Of a DNA stretch of 64,000 nt, positions 52,176 to 60,189 are shown piece by piece. The DNA lies in contig CALLIK010000007.1 in assembly GCA_938009235.1 (NCBI GenBank), positions 434,001 to 498,000 on the forward strand, read 5' to 3'. The stretch is from an uncultured Caulobacterales bacterium (lineage in GTDB: Bacteria > Pseudomonadota > Alphaproteobacteria > Caulobacterales > Maricaulaceae). Made by a program: the position numbers and the translations under genes. The stretch's first letter is position 1. The number at the start of each line of letters is the position of its first letter. The notes beneath the pieces were generated by a model that saw nothing but the letters and a program-made list of their open reading frames with translations, was not told the origin of the DNA and made no database searches.

Positions 52176-53161
52176 TACTCAAACACCGCCGTAACGGCGC
52201 TCTCTTCCAGATCACTGCCGAATGCGCGTTGGTAGAATTCGCTGATGATTGGGCGTTCTAGCTCGTCGCATTTATTTAGGAATGTCAGGCGGAAGCCTTG
52301 GGCTATGTCGCCGTCAAAGATACGTGCGTTCTCGGCCCAGTTCATGACCGTCCGTGGAGACATAACGGTTGAGATGTCGCCTGCGATGAAACTCTTTCGC
52401 GTCATATCCGCAACGCGGACCATAGAGGCGAGGATATCGCGGCCTTCTGGGGTATCGTAAGCTTGGCTTTTTGCGAGGACGATTTTCTCTTCTTCCGCGT
52501 GGGCGAGATAGTTGAGCTGGCAGACGATAGACCAACGGTCCATCTGGCCTTGGTTGATCTGCTGCGTGCCGTGATACAGACCCGTTGTATCGCCAAGGCC
52601 AACCGTGTTGGTCGTCGCAAAAATACGGAAGAAGGGATGCGGCGTGATGACTTTGTTCTGATCGAGCAATGTCAGGCGGCCTTGGGCTTCTAGGACACGC
52701 TGAATCACGAACATCACGTCGGGACGCCCCGCATCATATTCGTCAAATGTAAGCGCGACAGGATTTTGTAGCGCCCACGGCAAAAGGCCTTCGCGGAATT
52801 CTGTGATCTGTTGTCCGTCTTTGAGGACAATCGCGTCTTTGCCGATGAGGTCCATACGCGAGACATGACTATCGAGGTTGATCCGTACCATCGGCCAGTT
52901 CAGGCGCGAGGCGATTTGTTCGATATGCGTCGATTTACCTGTGCCGTGATAGCCTTGCACCATGACGCGGCGATCATGCGCAAACCCTGCGCAGATGGCT
53001 TGGGTCGTGCGGCTGTCGAAACGGTAGGCGTCGTCAATCTCTGGCACATATTCAGAGCGTTTTGAGAAGGCTGGAAGCTCCATGTCGAAATCGACGCCAA
53101 AGACGTCGCGGGCCGACACAGTTATGTCTGGGGCTGACAGGGGGAATTTATCGTCGGTCAT
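52175..53161 (-). CDS. cobS: Aerobic cobaltochelatase subunit CobS
   Basis: 328 residues. CobS is the AAA+ ATPase of the CobNST chelatase. Motifs: the N-terminal [20 protein letters not shown], Walker [21 protein letters not shown] near residue 70, Walker [19 protein letters not shown], sensor [18 protein letters not shown] and the Arg-finger/second-sensor region [16 protein letters not shown]. Length and sequence are those of alphaproteobacterial CobS. Upstream (on the right) are a GtrA-like gene, the DnaJ-like gene and bolA, the usual neighbours. Confidence 0.96.
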   Translation of the reverse strand: MTDDKFPLSAPDITVSARDVFGVDFDMELPAFSKRSEYVPEIDDAYRFDSRTTQAICAGFAHDRRVMVQGYHGTGKSTHIEQIASRLNWPMVRINLDSHVSRMDLIGKDAIVLKDGQQITEFREGLLPWALQNPVALTFDEYDAGRPDVMFVIQRVLEAQGRLTLLDQNKVITPHPFFRIFATTNTVGLGDTTGLYHGTQQINQGQMDRWSIVCQLNYLAHAEEEKIVLAKSQAYDTPEGRDILASMVRVADMTRKSFIAGDISTVMSPRTVMNWAENARIFDGDIAQGFRLTFLNKCDELERPIISEFYQRAFGSDLEESAVTAVFE

Positions 53162-53241
53162 GTCTCAAATCTCTCGGGATATGTATTCGGCAAGGTCTGT
53201 GTTCGAAGTTAGTCTACGCTGTGATTACGGGCAATCCAAGC

Positions 53242-53613
53242 TTATCGATTGAAGATATATCGCTTCTGTGCGTTAAATGATAGAAATGGCCAGATCACAA
53301 AGTAACTGGCGGCGATAATCCACGGATATAGCGGCGTGAAGCGCAGACCCAGCTCGACCCAAATGAGGTTCAAGACAACGCCCAATGTCTGCAACAGTAG
53401 ATATAATATGAGCGTTTTTCGGGCAGGAGCCTCTGACGCAAAGACCCATTTCGAATTTAGGGCGAAGGCGATGAAGGTCACGGCGACATAAAGCACCGCA
53501 TTCACAGGCCGCGCAGGCAGGTTGAGAATTTCAGTGCCGAACCAGACGCCGCCAACATAGAGGCCAACTGTCCCCAGACCTGCCGTCAGGAATCGTTTAA
53601 GTTGGCCTGCCAT
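53242..53613 (-). CDS. GtrA-family membrane protein
   Basis: 123 residues with four membrane helices and the GtrA pattern (RFLTAGLGTVGLYVGGVWFG, AVTFIAFALNSKWVFAS, FLSFNAQKRYIFNR). GtrA-like proteins are thought to move lipid-linked sugars across the membrane for cell-surface polysaccharides. Located between cobS and the DnaJ-like gene, 18 bases after the latter's stop, so probably one transcript with it. Confidence 0.85.
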   Translation of the reverse strand: MAGQLKRFLTAGLGTVGLYVGGVWFGTEILNLPARPVNAVLYVAVTFIAFALNSKWVFASEAPARKTLILYLLLQTLGVVLNLIWVELGLRFTPLYPWIIAASYFVIWPFLSFNAQKRYIFNR

Positions 53614-53631
53614 ACTGCGCCTTAGGTTTAC

Positions 53632-54246
53632 TTAGCCAAGATTGGTGGTTTTCAGGACTTTCATCGCAACAACAACGCGCTGCAAGCTTTCTTCCGTATT
53701 CCGCTTACCTTGGTTGGCATCGGGATGGAGTTGCTTGACGAGCTGTGTGTAGCGCTTGCGAACTTCGGCTTTGGTCGCCGTATCATCTAGACCGAGGTCA
53801 TTGAGGGCTTTTTGCTGTAACTTGGACAGATGACGGACAGGTTCGGCCTGTGCTGGCTCTGCGCCGTCGCCAAAGATGTTGTAGCCTTCTTCGGTGGAAG
53901 ACGTCGATCCTGCGCGGCGTTTTTTCTGGGCTTGGGCGCGTTCGCCTGTGTTTTTCTTCACATCCCAGGTTGGGCGATGTCCGTGACGCGCGCCGATTTG
54001 CCATTCTTGGATTTCAGCGTCCGTCTTACCTTGGAAGAAATTCCAGTTTTTATTATATTCGCGCGCATGTTTTGTACAAAAATTATAGTAATCGCGTAGA
54101 GTATCCTGTGATTTTGGCGCTTTACAGCCGCCCTTGGCTTCACATTCTGCCCATTCACACGGCAATTCGTTAGGTTTCTTCTTTTTCTTGGCCCTCGCAG
54201 CGCTAATGTCGATGCCTTTGGGTTTATATTCGAAGCCGGACGCCAT
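53632..54246 (-). CDS. J-domain (DnaJ-like) protein
   Basis: 204 residues from the ATG at 54246 (MASGFEYKPKGIDISAARAK); the in-frame extension upstream overlaps bolA and is not likely real. The N-terminal 90 residues include four cysteines or near (LPCEWAECEAKGGCKAP) that may bind zinc. The J domain is C-terminal (ALNDLGLDDTATKAEVRKRY, then LVKQLHPDANQG with the HPD motif). It stimulates Hsp70 ATPase. This C-terminal-J form next to bolA and cobS is characteristic of alphaproteobacteria. Confidence 0.92.
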   Translation of the reverse strand: MASGFEYKPKGIDISAARAKKKKKPNELPCEWAECEAKGGCKAPKSQDTLRDYYNFCTKHAREYNKNWNFFQGKTDAEIQEWQIGARHGHRPTWDVKKNTGERAQAQKKRRAGSTSSTEEGYNIFGDGAEPAQAEPVRHLSKLQQKALNDLGLDDTATKAEVRKRYTQLVKQLHPDANQGKRNTEESLQRVVVAMKVLKTTNLG

Positions 54247-54292
54247 AGATAAGATCTTGTAGAAAATGATTGAGTAGGTGGGACCGCACAAG

Positions 54293-54583
54293 ATGGGCAT
54301 TTTGGTAGAGGCAATCAAGGGAAAACTGGAAGATGTGTTCACTCCGTCGCAGTTGGAGGTCATTGACCAATCCCATTTGCATTCAGGACATGGCGGCGCA
54401 GCGGAACATAAGGCCGCATTTCCAGATAAAGACATGAGCGCGGAGACGCATGTTCACGTGGTTATCGTGGCCGAGGCCTTTGCGGGTTTAAACACATTGG
54501 CAAAACACCGCGCCGTCCTCGCAGCTGTTGCAGAAGAAGTGGACCGCCTGCATGCATTCTCTCTGGAGGCGAAAGCGCCTTAA
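54293..54583 (+). CDS. bolA: BolA family protein
   Basis: 96 residues from the ATG at 54293 (MGILVEAIKGKLEDVF); a GTG at 54278 would add five residues. The BolA signature is complete: LEVIDQSHLHSGHGGAAEHK with the metal-ligand His residues, ETHVHVVIVAEAFAGLNTLA and KHRAVLAAVAEEVDRLHAFS. BolA works with monothiol glutaredoxin in iron-sulfur and iron handling and affects cell shape. Divergent from the DnaJ-like gene. Confidence 0.95.
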   Translation: MGILVEAIKGKLEDVFTPSQLEVIDQSHLHSGHGGAAEHKAAFPDKDMSAETHVHVVIVAEAFAGLNTLAKHRAVLAAVAEEVDRLHAFSLEAKAP

Positions 54584-54677
54584 GCCCAACCCTGCATAAA
54601 ATGTAATAGTGAAAGACTTGCCTCGCGCCTTGATTTCCTTCAGCGGGCGCTCACAAGGATTCTTTTAAAGGCTTGGC

Positions 54678-56594
54678 ATGAATAAACGCGTTTCAATCGC
54701 CATCGCTTTGTTGACACTTGGCGGGCTCACGACAGGGTGTGCCACGTCGTCGTCTCAAGGCGTCAAAACCTCCGTGGTTGCGACATCTGTGCCGACGCAA
54801 GCATTACGTGCAGAGGTTCCCGATGGCGGCGTGCTTGCCGTTATTCGCTACCCTGCGATTGTCGAAGACGACGCGAAAGATACCTATCATCGCTCTTACG
54901 CCAGACGCGGCATTGGGGGACGGACAGGTGTAGGTGTCACAAATACAATTGAAACCGTCGCCGTCGCCGATAGCATCATTATCAAATCCAGTTATTTTGC
55001 GCTTTCGCTTTATAAAGAATTGGCCGCGCAATTACCTGAACACGCCGTTCTTTTGTCCCCGCACGTCATTAAATTAGGGCCAGGGAAACAATTGACCTCT
55101 GAGCCGATTACTGCAGCTGAAAATCTGCCCTCTGTCGTTTCGATTGACTTCGCGACATATAGTTTCCCAGATAGCCGCGAGATGATGGGGGATGTTCCCG
55201 TGACATTTGGGGATTTGGTGACTCCGTTGGTGACGGTTCGAACCGATCACCGCGCCTCTGCGCCGACGCAAGGCGTACTGCTTACAACGCGCCCACTCGC
55301 GACGCGGGCCGCCGCTGAGGGCCGTGATGTCGCGTTAGCAACAATCAAGTCTATGCAGTCTGGTGATTTGACCCCAGCTATTCCTGAATTGGACTTCATC
55401 TCATTTATCACTAATGATTCCCAACGCAGAGTTGCCGTACAGAAACTTGCTGAGCGCTCTGACCGCAATGCGACTTTGGTTTTGCCGCTAGAAAAAATTC
55501 GCATTCCAGAGCGCGAAATGGACCTCCTAAGAGGAGCAAGTGACGGCACCGTTGACCCAATTGACGACATCTACACCGAAGCCTTGTCTAGTCGTATCGT
55601 CGCGTTGATCAATAGTTTGGACATTGAGAAAGCGATCATGATGGGAAAGGCCTCTTCAGTCGCCCAATTTGACCCCAGCCTTGCCGCGCTGACATTTGTT
55701 GGCAGCGATGATCCTGATTACCTTGCCCGCGCTGCCTATGCGGACCGTCTTTTGGATACGCAACGTAAATTCCTCTCTGTGCAATCCTTGCGTATTTTTG
55801 ATGGAATTCACAACGGCGAACTTGGCGCGCAAGTACGCGATATGATCTCTGCTGAACACGACGTTCTGGAAAAGCGCCGCGCATTGGGCGGACAAAGTCG
55901 GTCAAGCAGTGCAAATAATTGCAACTCTGCGCGCAGCTCGCAGGAATATTTATCTTGCTTGAAGCGGCAAACTGGCACTGGGATAGGGTCAGTTTTCAAT
56001 CGTGCGCGATTATTGGCGAATGCGAGGGGCGACGCCAGAGCTCAACGTTCAGAGCAAGTCGGGACAAATTTTTTAAATGCGATTGTACCTGCGTTAGAGC
56101 AACAAACTACGGTAACGCTTGGCCTATTGGATTCTAACGAAACGATCACCGCCATTCGCTATGAAGATCTGCAGGCGAAATTGCAGGATCTCTACTCATC
56201 GCGTCAACGCTCGCTTGAGACGGTTGCAACTCAATGCGGATATATTGGTCAAGATGGAACCAAGCGCGGAACATGGATGGGTGTGTGTGATGAGGGTCTA
56301 GCAAATGGCTCTGGTGCGGGCGTCTTAAAAACCGACGTCGACCTGATGGAATATTATGGATATGCGCGTAACGGTCTAGCCGATGGGCTTGGACTTATGA
56401 TCCGTCACACCTCCATTGGCAGCATTTCTTATGAAGGCAGTTTCGAAAAAGGGCGTCCCCACGGTATTGTGCGCGTTTCTCAAGCGGGCCGCGCCGATCA
56501 AACGCGTACCTATGTTGACGGCATGGATCGCGGGGAGTCTAAACAAGCAGCGCCCTCTCCATTTGGTGGCAATGCGGATGAGGTGGTAGACTAA
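54678..56594 (+). CDS. Envelope lipoprotein with MORN-like C-terminus (first gene of vWA/MotA operon)
   Basis: 638 residues. The lipoprotein signal ends in LTTGC. The large mature part has no known domain through about residue 500; it has recurring helical stretches, and NCNSARSSQEYLSCLKRQTG contains a likely disulfide. Near the C-terminus, MORN-like repeats appear: GYIGQDGTKRGTWMGVCDEG, YYGYARNGLADGLGLMIRH and ISYEGSFEKGRPHGIVRVSQ. It is probably outer-membrane anchored and faces the periplasm. Its TAA overlaps the next ATG by one base. As first gene of the cluster it could be the outer membrane partner of the stator-like complex; that is inference. Confidence 0.75.
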   Translation: MNKRVSIAIALLTLGGLTTGCATSSSQGVKTSVVATSVPTQALRAEVPDGGVLAVIRYPAIVEDDAKDTYHRSYARRGIGGRTGVGVTNTIETVAVADSIIIKSSYFALSLYKELAAQLPEHAVLLSPHVIKLGPGKQLTSEPITAAENLPSVVSIDFATYSFPDSREMMGDVPVTFGDLVTPLVTVRTDHRASAPTQGVLLTTRPLATRAAAEGRDVALATIKSMQSGDLTPAIPELDFISFITNDSQRRVAVQKLAERSDRNATLVLPLEKIRIPEREMDLLRGASDGTVDPIDDIYTEALSSRIVALINSLDIEKAIMMGKASSVAQFDPSLAALTFVGSDDPDYLARAAYADRLLDTQRKFLSVQSLRIFDGIHNGELGAQVRDMISAEHDVLEKRRALGGQSRSSSANNCNSARSSQEYLSCLKRQTGTGIGSVFNRARLLANARGDARAQRSEQVGTNFLNAIVPALEQQTTVTLGLLDSNETITAIRYEDLQAKLQDLYSSRQRSLETVATQCGYIGQDGTKRGTWMGVCDEGLANGSGAGVLKTDVDLMEYYGYARNGLADGLGLMIRHTSIGSISYEGSFEKGRPHGIVRVSQAGRADQTRTYVDGMDRGESKQAAPSPFGGNADEVVD

Positions 56595-57409
56595 TGTTAC
56601 GCGCGTCTTTTATAATTCTCACTGCGGCTCTTTTGCTGCCAAACATTGCCTATGCCGATGAGACGATACCTCTGGTAAATCCCGTGGCTGTGTCGGCTTT
56701 GAACCAAGACCGCTGTATTTCACAAATGGCAGATTTTCCAACGGATGATCCAACGGCGCGATATCAGTTTTTCAAATTGGTTGGTGACGTTGCCTATGGC
56801 ATTGATAATCAGTCGCTTGAATTATTTGAGGCCTATGGTCAGCCCGCTGTTACGGAAGGCACACCCATTTTGACTGCGATCGAAGATATCGCAAACCCTG
56901 TCTTACGTATGGCTGCGCCAGAAATCATGGTGTCTAGCATGGCGTATATCGTGGATTTTGCGCAAAGTTGTGAAATTTACATTTTAGGCCAAACTGAAAG
57001 CTTAATCGCCTTTGATCCCACCTTAGGAGAGTCTGTTTTAAACACAGCTGTTGCGGAAGACGCCTTATTCCTACGCCAAATTTTATCTGAGAGTTTGCTA
57101 GGTCTTGGCGCAGAGCGCGATCCCGTGTGGGCCAGTGCCGCGCGTAATTATGGGGTAAGCCTCATTGCGCAACGCGATGCTGTAGAGTATTCGGCTTTTG
57201 ATAGCGAAATAGCGGAGTTGGAAACTCTCTTTATCGATGATCTAGATGGACGCCTTGCGCGCTCGAATGACGTCATTAATGCTGAAATTGATGACGAAAT
57301 ATTGAGAGAGGGCGTTCGTATCTCAAATGATATGACCGAAGCAGCTGAGAAGCAGGCGAAACAGCAGAGCCTCTCTCGTTTGATCAGTATCCTTCGCGGG
57401 GGGCGTTAG
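56594..57409 (+). CDS. Periplasmic hypothetical protein of the vWA/MotA operon
   Basis: 271 residues. A signal peptide (ASFIILTAALLLPNIAYA) is cleaved before DETIPL. The mature protein is mostly helical with two cysteines (DRCISQM and QSCEIY) that may pair, and a charged helical C-terminus (EAAEKQAKQQSLSRLI). No family recognised. It overlaps the MORN lipoprotein gene by one base, and its own stop is two bases from the proposed CTG start of the first vWA gene, so all three are translationally linked. Confidence 0.65.
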   Translation: MLRASFIILTAALLLPNIAYADETIPLVNPVAVSALNQDRCISQMADFPTDDPTARYQFFKLVGDVAYGIDNQSLELFEAYGQPAVTEGTPILTAIEDIANPVLRMAAPEIMVSSMAYIVDFAQSCEIYILGQTESLIAFDPTLGESVLNTAVAEDALFLRQILSESLLGLGAERDPVWASAARNYGVSLIAQRDAVEYSAFDSEIAELETLFIDDLDGRLARSNDVINAEIDDEILREGVRISNDMTEAAEKQAKQQSLSRLISILRGGR

Positions 57410-57411
57410 CT

Positions 57412-58365
57412 CTGAAGTCCCAACGGCGCAGCATAACAGTCTTTTCAATCTCGGCGCTCGACTTGTTCGCGGCGGCGCTGGGTGCGTTTATCTTGATCGT
57501 ACTTGTCTTGTTTCCCTATTATAAATTGGGCGGCACAGATGTGTCGATGGAAGAACTAGAGCAGGAAATGCGCAAACGTCGTTTCGCCGCTGAGACGACG
57601 CGTACGGACATGTCGCAAATTCGCGCGCTAGAAAGCGAAATTCGTTTCCTCGACAAAGAATATCTGACGAAACAAACTGAGATGAGCGAGACAGACGCCA
57701 AATTGGAAGAAGTCTTGAAAGCGATTACAGAAGTTGAAGCTCCCGATCCTGAGCCTCAACCAGAGCCTATTCCTGAGCCAACACCGACGCCGCGACCTGA
57801 GCCTCCTGAGCCTCCGCGGTCTATTAATCGCGGTGTGCCCTTTTCTATTTTGGGCCTCGCGACGGATAAGCGCGACGTCGTGGTTCTTGTCGATATGTCA
57901 GGCTCAATGCGGGAGCATAAGTCTAAAGTGACAGAGGCACTTTATGAAATTATCTCGCAAATGAAGCCTGACAATCGCTTCGCCATTATCGGCTATCGCG
58001 GTGGCCCAACCTATGACAGCTTCCCAAATAATGGGCGGTTAATCGCGGCGGATGACTATGCGCTCTCTGGCGCGAGGGATTTTGTAAAAGGTTTACCTAG
58101 TCGTTTTGGCGGCGGTACACCGACACAAGGCGCGTTAATTCGAACGCTCAATTTGAAACCTGAAGCTATTATCCTCATGAGTGACGGCGCGCCAGATGAT
58201 GGTAAACCTGGTGCCATTATTCGCAATATTACGAGCCGCAACAGGGGCCTTGCGGAAATCCATACGGTTGCGATTGGGAATTACACAGCAGATAAAAAAC
58301 TGACGATATTTCTGCAAGAACTCGCAAACCAAAATCGCGGTGAATTTGTGGGGCGTTCACGATGA
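57412..58365 (+). CDS. vWA protein with MotB/ExbD-like N-terminal helix (copy 1; CTG start proposed)
   Basis: About 317 residues. There is no ATG, GTG or TTG in frame between the upstream stop at 57346 and a TTG at 57463, which lies inside the membrane helix. A CTG at 57412, after GGGGGG, aligns with the start of the paralogue 58391-59386 and keeps the conserved VFSISALDLFAAALGAF. The helix (LFAAALGAFILIVLVLF) has an Asp (17 by this count) at its cytosolic edge, as in MotB/ExbD. A coiled coil (about 45-100) and a Pro/Glu-rich hinge follow; the vWA domain (about 125-315) has an intact MIDAS: DMSGSM, Thr in GGGTPTQGAL, and Asp in LMSDGAPDDG. Predicted periplasmic vWA. Start by TTG at 57463 (300 residues) is the alternative. 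Confidence 0.75.
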   Translation: MKSQRRSITVFSISALDLFAAALGAFILIVLVLFPYYKLGGTDVSMEELEQEMRKRRFAAETTRTDMSQIRALESEIRFLDKEYLTKQTEMSETDAKLEEVLKAITEVEAPDPEPQPEPIPEPTPTPRPEPPEPPRSINRGVPFSILGLATDKRDVVVLVDMSGSMREHKSKVTEALYEIISQMKPDNRFAIIGYRGGPTYDSFPNNGRLIAADDYALSGARDFVKGLPSRFGGGTPTQGALIRTLNLKPEAIILMSDGAPDDGKPGAIIRNITSRNRGLAEIHTVAIGNYTADKKLTIFLQELANQNRGEFVGRSR

Positions 58366-58390
58366 GCGTTATTGATATGAGGGCGGCGCG

Positions 58391-59386
58391 ATGAAGAGAC
58401 GTGCCAGCCGTGAAATCGAGGTCTTCTCGATGTCAGCCATTGACCTTTTTGCTGCGGCGATGGGGGCCTTTGCGTTGATTGCGATTATCCTACTGCCCTA
58501 TTATCAGAATGAACTGCGCGAGAAGACACCTGACAATGCCATTGCGCAATTGGCGCGCGCGGCTGAGGAAAGCTCTGTAGAAACGAAAGAGAAACAGAAA
58601 GCACTTGAAATTAAACGCTCCGCTATGGCGCGCAATGTGTCCGACGTGAAATCTGATGCGCAAGAGCTGTTGAATAAATTGCGGGCTGCCGAACAGACAC
58701 TCCTTGAAAAACAAGCCGCGCGAACACCACCGCCCGCCGTTGTTGTTCCTGAACCTATTGCAGAAGAGCCTGGCCCATTAGCCGAGCCCGCAACAGTGTC
58801 GTTCCGGTTCCTTGGCATGAACACGACGGCGGATGATGTTGTGGTCGCCATTGATATGAGCCGCTGTATGGGCGGGCATGAGGCGTCGATAAATAAATCC
58901 GTAGAGCGTGTCATTCTGTCGTTACAAGATAATCACGCCGTCAAAGTCGTGGGCTTCCAACAAACGGATGCAGGTCCGCGTCTAAGCGAATGGCCTGCGA
59001 GTGGCGGCTTACGCCAAATCAATGCGGGCGGCACCAAGACGGGGGCGATTGATTTTGCCAAAGGCCTCACGCGCCAATTCGGAGGCTCAGCGTCTATGCT
59101 CGATGCTTTTGATAAAATGTTGGCGGGACCCGGGGAGGCGATCTTCCTCATTAGTGATGGCTTGCCAAACCCGCGTGCAAATAATGGCCTCTCGCCAAAT
59201 CGCCTTATAGCCGCGATTACGGCACGCAACTCTGCCTTGGGTCGGGACCGCAAAGAAATTCACGCTGTCGTTGTCGGAAATTATTTCGACTATCGCGGCA
59301 CAGTCGATTTTATGGAAAACCTCGCGGAGAAGAACAATGGGCAATTTATGGCCTTGGCTTCGACATCCGCTGGCGTCTGTGATTAG
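58391..59386 (+). CDS. vWA protein with MotB/ExbD-like N-terminal helix (copy 2, MIDAS altered)
   Basis: 331 residues, paralogue of the preceding gene and 25 bases after it. The N-terminus is basic (MKRRASREIEVFSMSAIDLF) and leads into a helix FAAAMGAFALIAIILLPYY with Asp18 at its edge. A coiled coil covers about 45-105. The vWA domain is at about 138-328, but the MIDAS is changed: DMSRCM replaces DxSxS, and GGSASMLDAF lacks the usual Thr; ISDGLPNPR remains. Metal binding may be lost, giving an asymmetric pair with copy 1. Directly followed, after 11 bases, by the MotA/ExbB-type gene. Confidence 0.8.
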   Translation: MKRRASREIEVFSMSAIDLFAAAMGAFALIAIILLPYYQNELREKTPDNAIAQLARAAEESSVETKEKQKALEIKRSAMARNVSDVKSDAQELLNKLRAAEQTLLEKQAARTPPPAVVVPEPIAEEPGPLAEPATVSFRFLGMNTTADDVVVAIDMSRCMGGHEASINKSVERVILSLQDNHAVKVVGFQQTDAGPRLSEWPASGGLRQINAGGTKTGAIDFAKGLTRQFGGSASMLDAFDKMLAGPGEAIFLISDGLPNPRANNGLSPNRLIAAITARNSALGRDRKEIHAVVVGNYFDYRGTVDFMENLAEKNNGQFMALASTSAGVCD

Positions 59387-59397
59387 AAAGAAATGAT

Positions 59398-60189
59398 ATG
59401 AATAATTCGACCACTCTCTTCCGTAGGCTTTTTGTCTTTGCTGTCTCAATCGTTGGCGCACTCGTCACCATAGGGATTATTCGCGTGGCTGCGTCTGAAA
59501 ATCTCCAAGAAATTTTGTTAGATGCGGATGCTGATTTTTGGCCCTTCACGGTTCAAAACATTATGTGGGTCGCGCTGTTCATTGGTTTTGGCGAATTGTT
59601 CCTAAGATGGTCGACCGCCAGTGACGAGGAAAACCAGCTCAAACGCGCCTATCTGCCAACCGACGGACGTGCGCTGGATGCGGATACTTTGGCCCGCATT
59701 AAATCAGGTATAAGTGACCGTAAGTTTGGCCGTGATGCGTTCCTGCCGCGCATGATTTCTCGTACCATCGATCAATACCGCATGAGTGGAAATGAGGACC
59801 AAGCCATCAGTGTTTTGAACTCCTCACTAGAGCTTTATATGCATGAGATTGATCTCCGTTATTCCATGCTGCGTTATCTCACGTGGTTGATCCCGTCCCT
59901 TGGGTTTATTGGTACGGTGATGGGGATTATGTTCGCGCTTCAATATGCGGGCGTGCCTGCGAATGCCGAAGCGGATGATTTCCTCTACCAAGTGACCTCG
60001 CGTTTGGGCGTCGCCTTTACGACCACTCTCCTCGCCTTGATTATGTCGGCCGTGCTCGTTCTCGCGCAATCCCTTGTGCAGAGCAAAGAAGAGCGCGCGC
60101 TAAATGAAGCGGGCCAATATTGCCTGGACAATTTGATCTTGCGTTTGGGCAGTGGTCCTGACGCTACAACAACAAAGACATCAGCATGA
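59398..60189 (+). CDS. MotA/TolQ/ExbB proton-channel family protein
   Basis: 263 residues. Membrane helices: 9-30 (LFVFAVSIVGALVTIGI), about 50-70 (NIMWVALFIGFGELFL), 158-180 (LTWLIPSLGFIGTVMGIMFA) and 195-220 (LGVAFTTTLLALIMSAVLVL). The last two with GFIGTVMG and the Thr-rich GVAFTTTLLAL are the core of the MotA_ExbB family. The cytosolic loop between helices 2 and 3 is long, as in MotA. Family members form pentamers around two MotB/ExbD-type helices and use proton flow to do work. In this operon the only candidate partners are the two vWA proteins. Its stop overlaps the next ATG (ATGA). Confidence 0.9.
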   Translation: MNNSTTLFRRLFVFAVSIVGALVTIGIIRVAASENLQEILLDADADFWPFTVQNIMWVALFIGFGELFLRWSTASDEENQLKRAYLPTDGRALDADTLARIKSGISDRKFGRDAFLPRMISRTIDQYRMSGNEDQAISVLNSSLELYMHEIDLRYSMLRYLTWLIPSLGFIGTVMGIMFALQYAGVPANAEADDFLYQVTSRLGVAFTTTLLALIMSAVLVLAQSLVQSKEERALNEAGQYCLDNLILRLGSGPDATTTKTSA

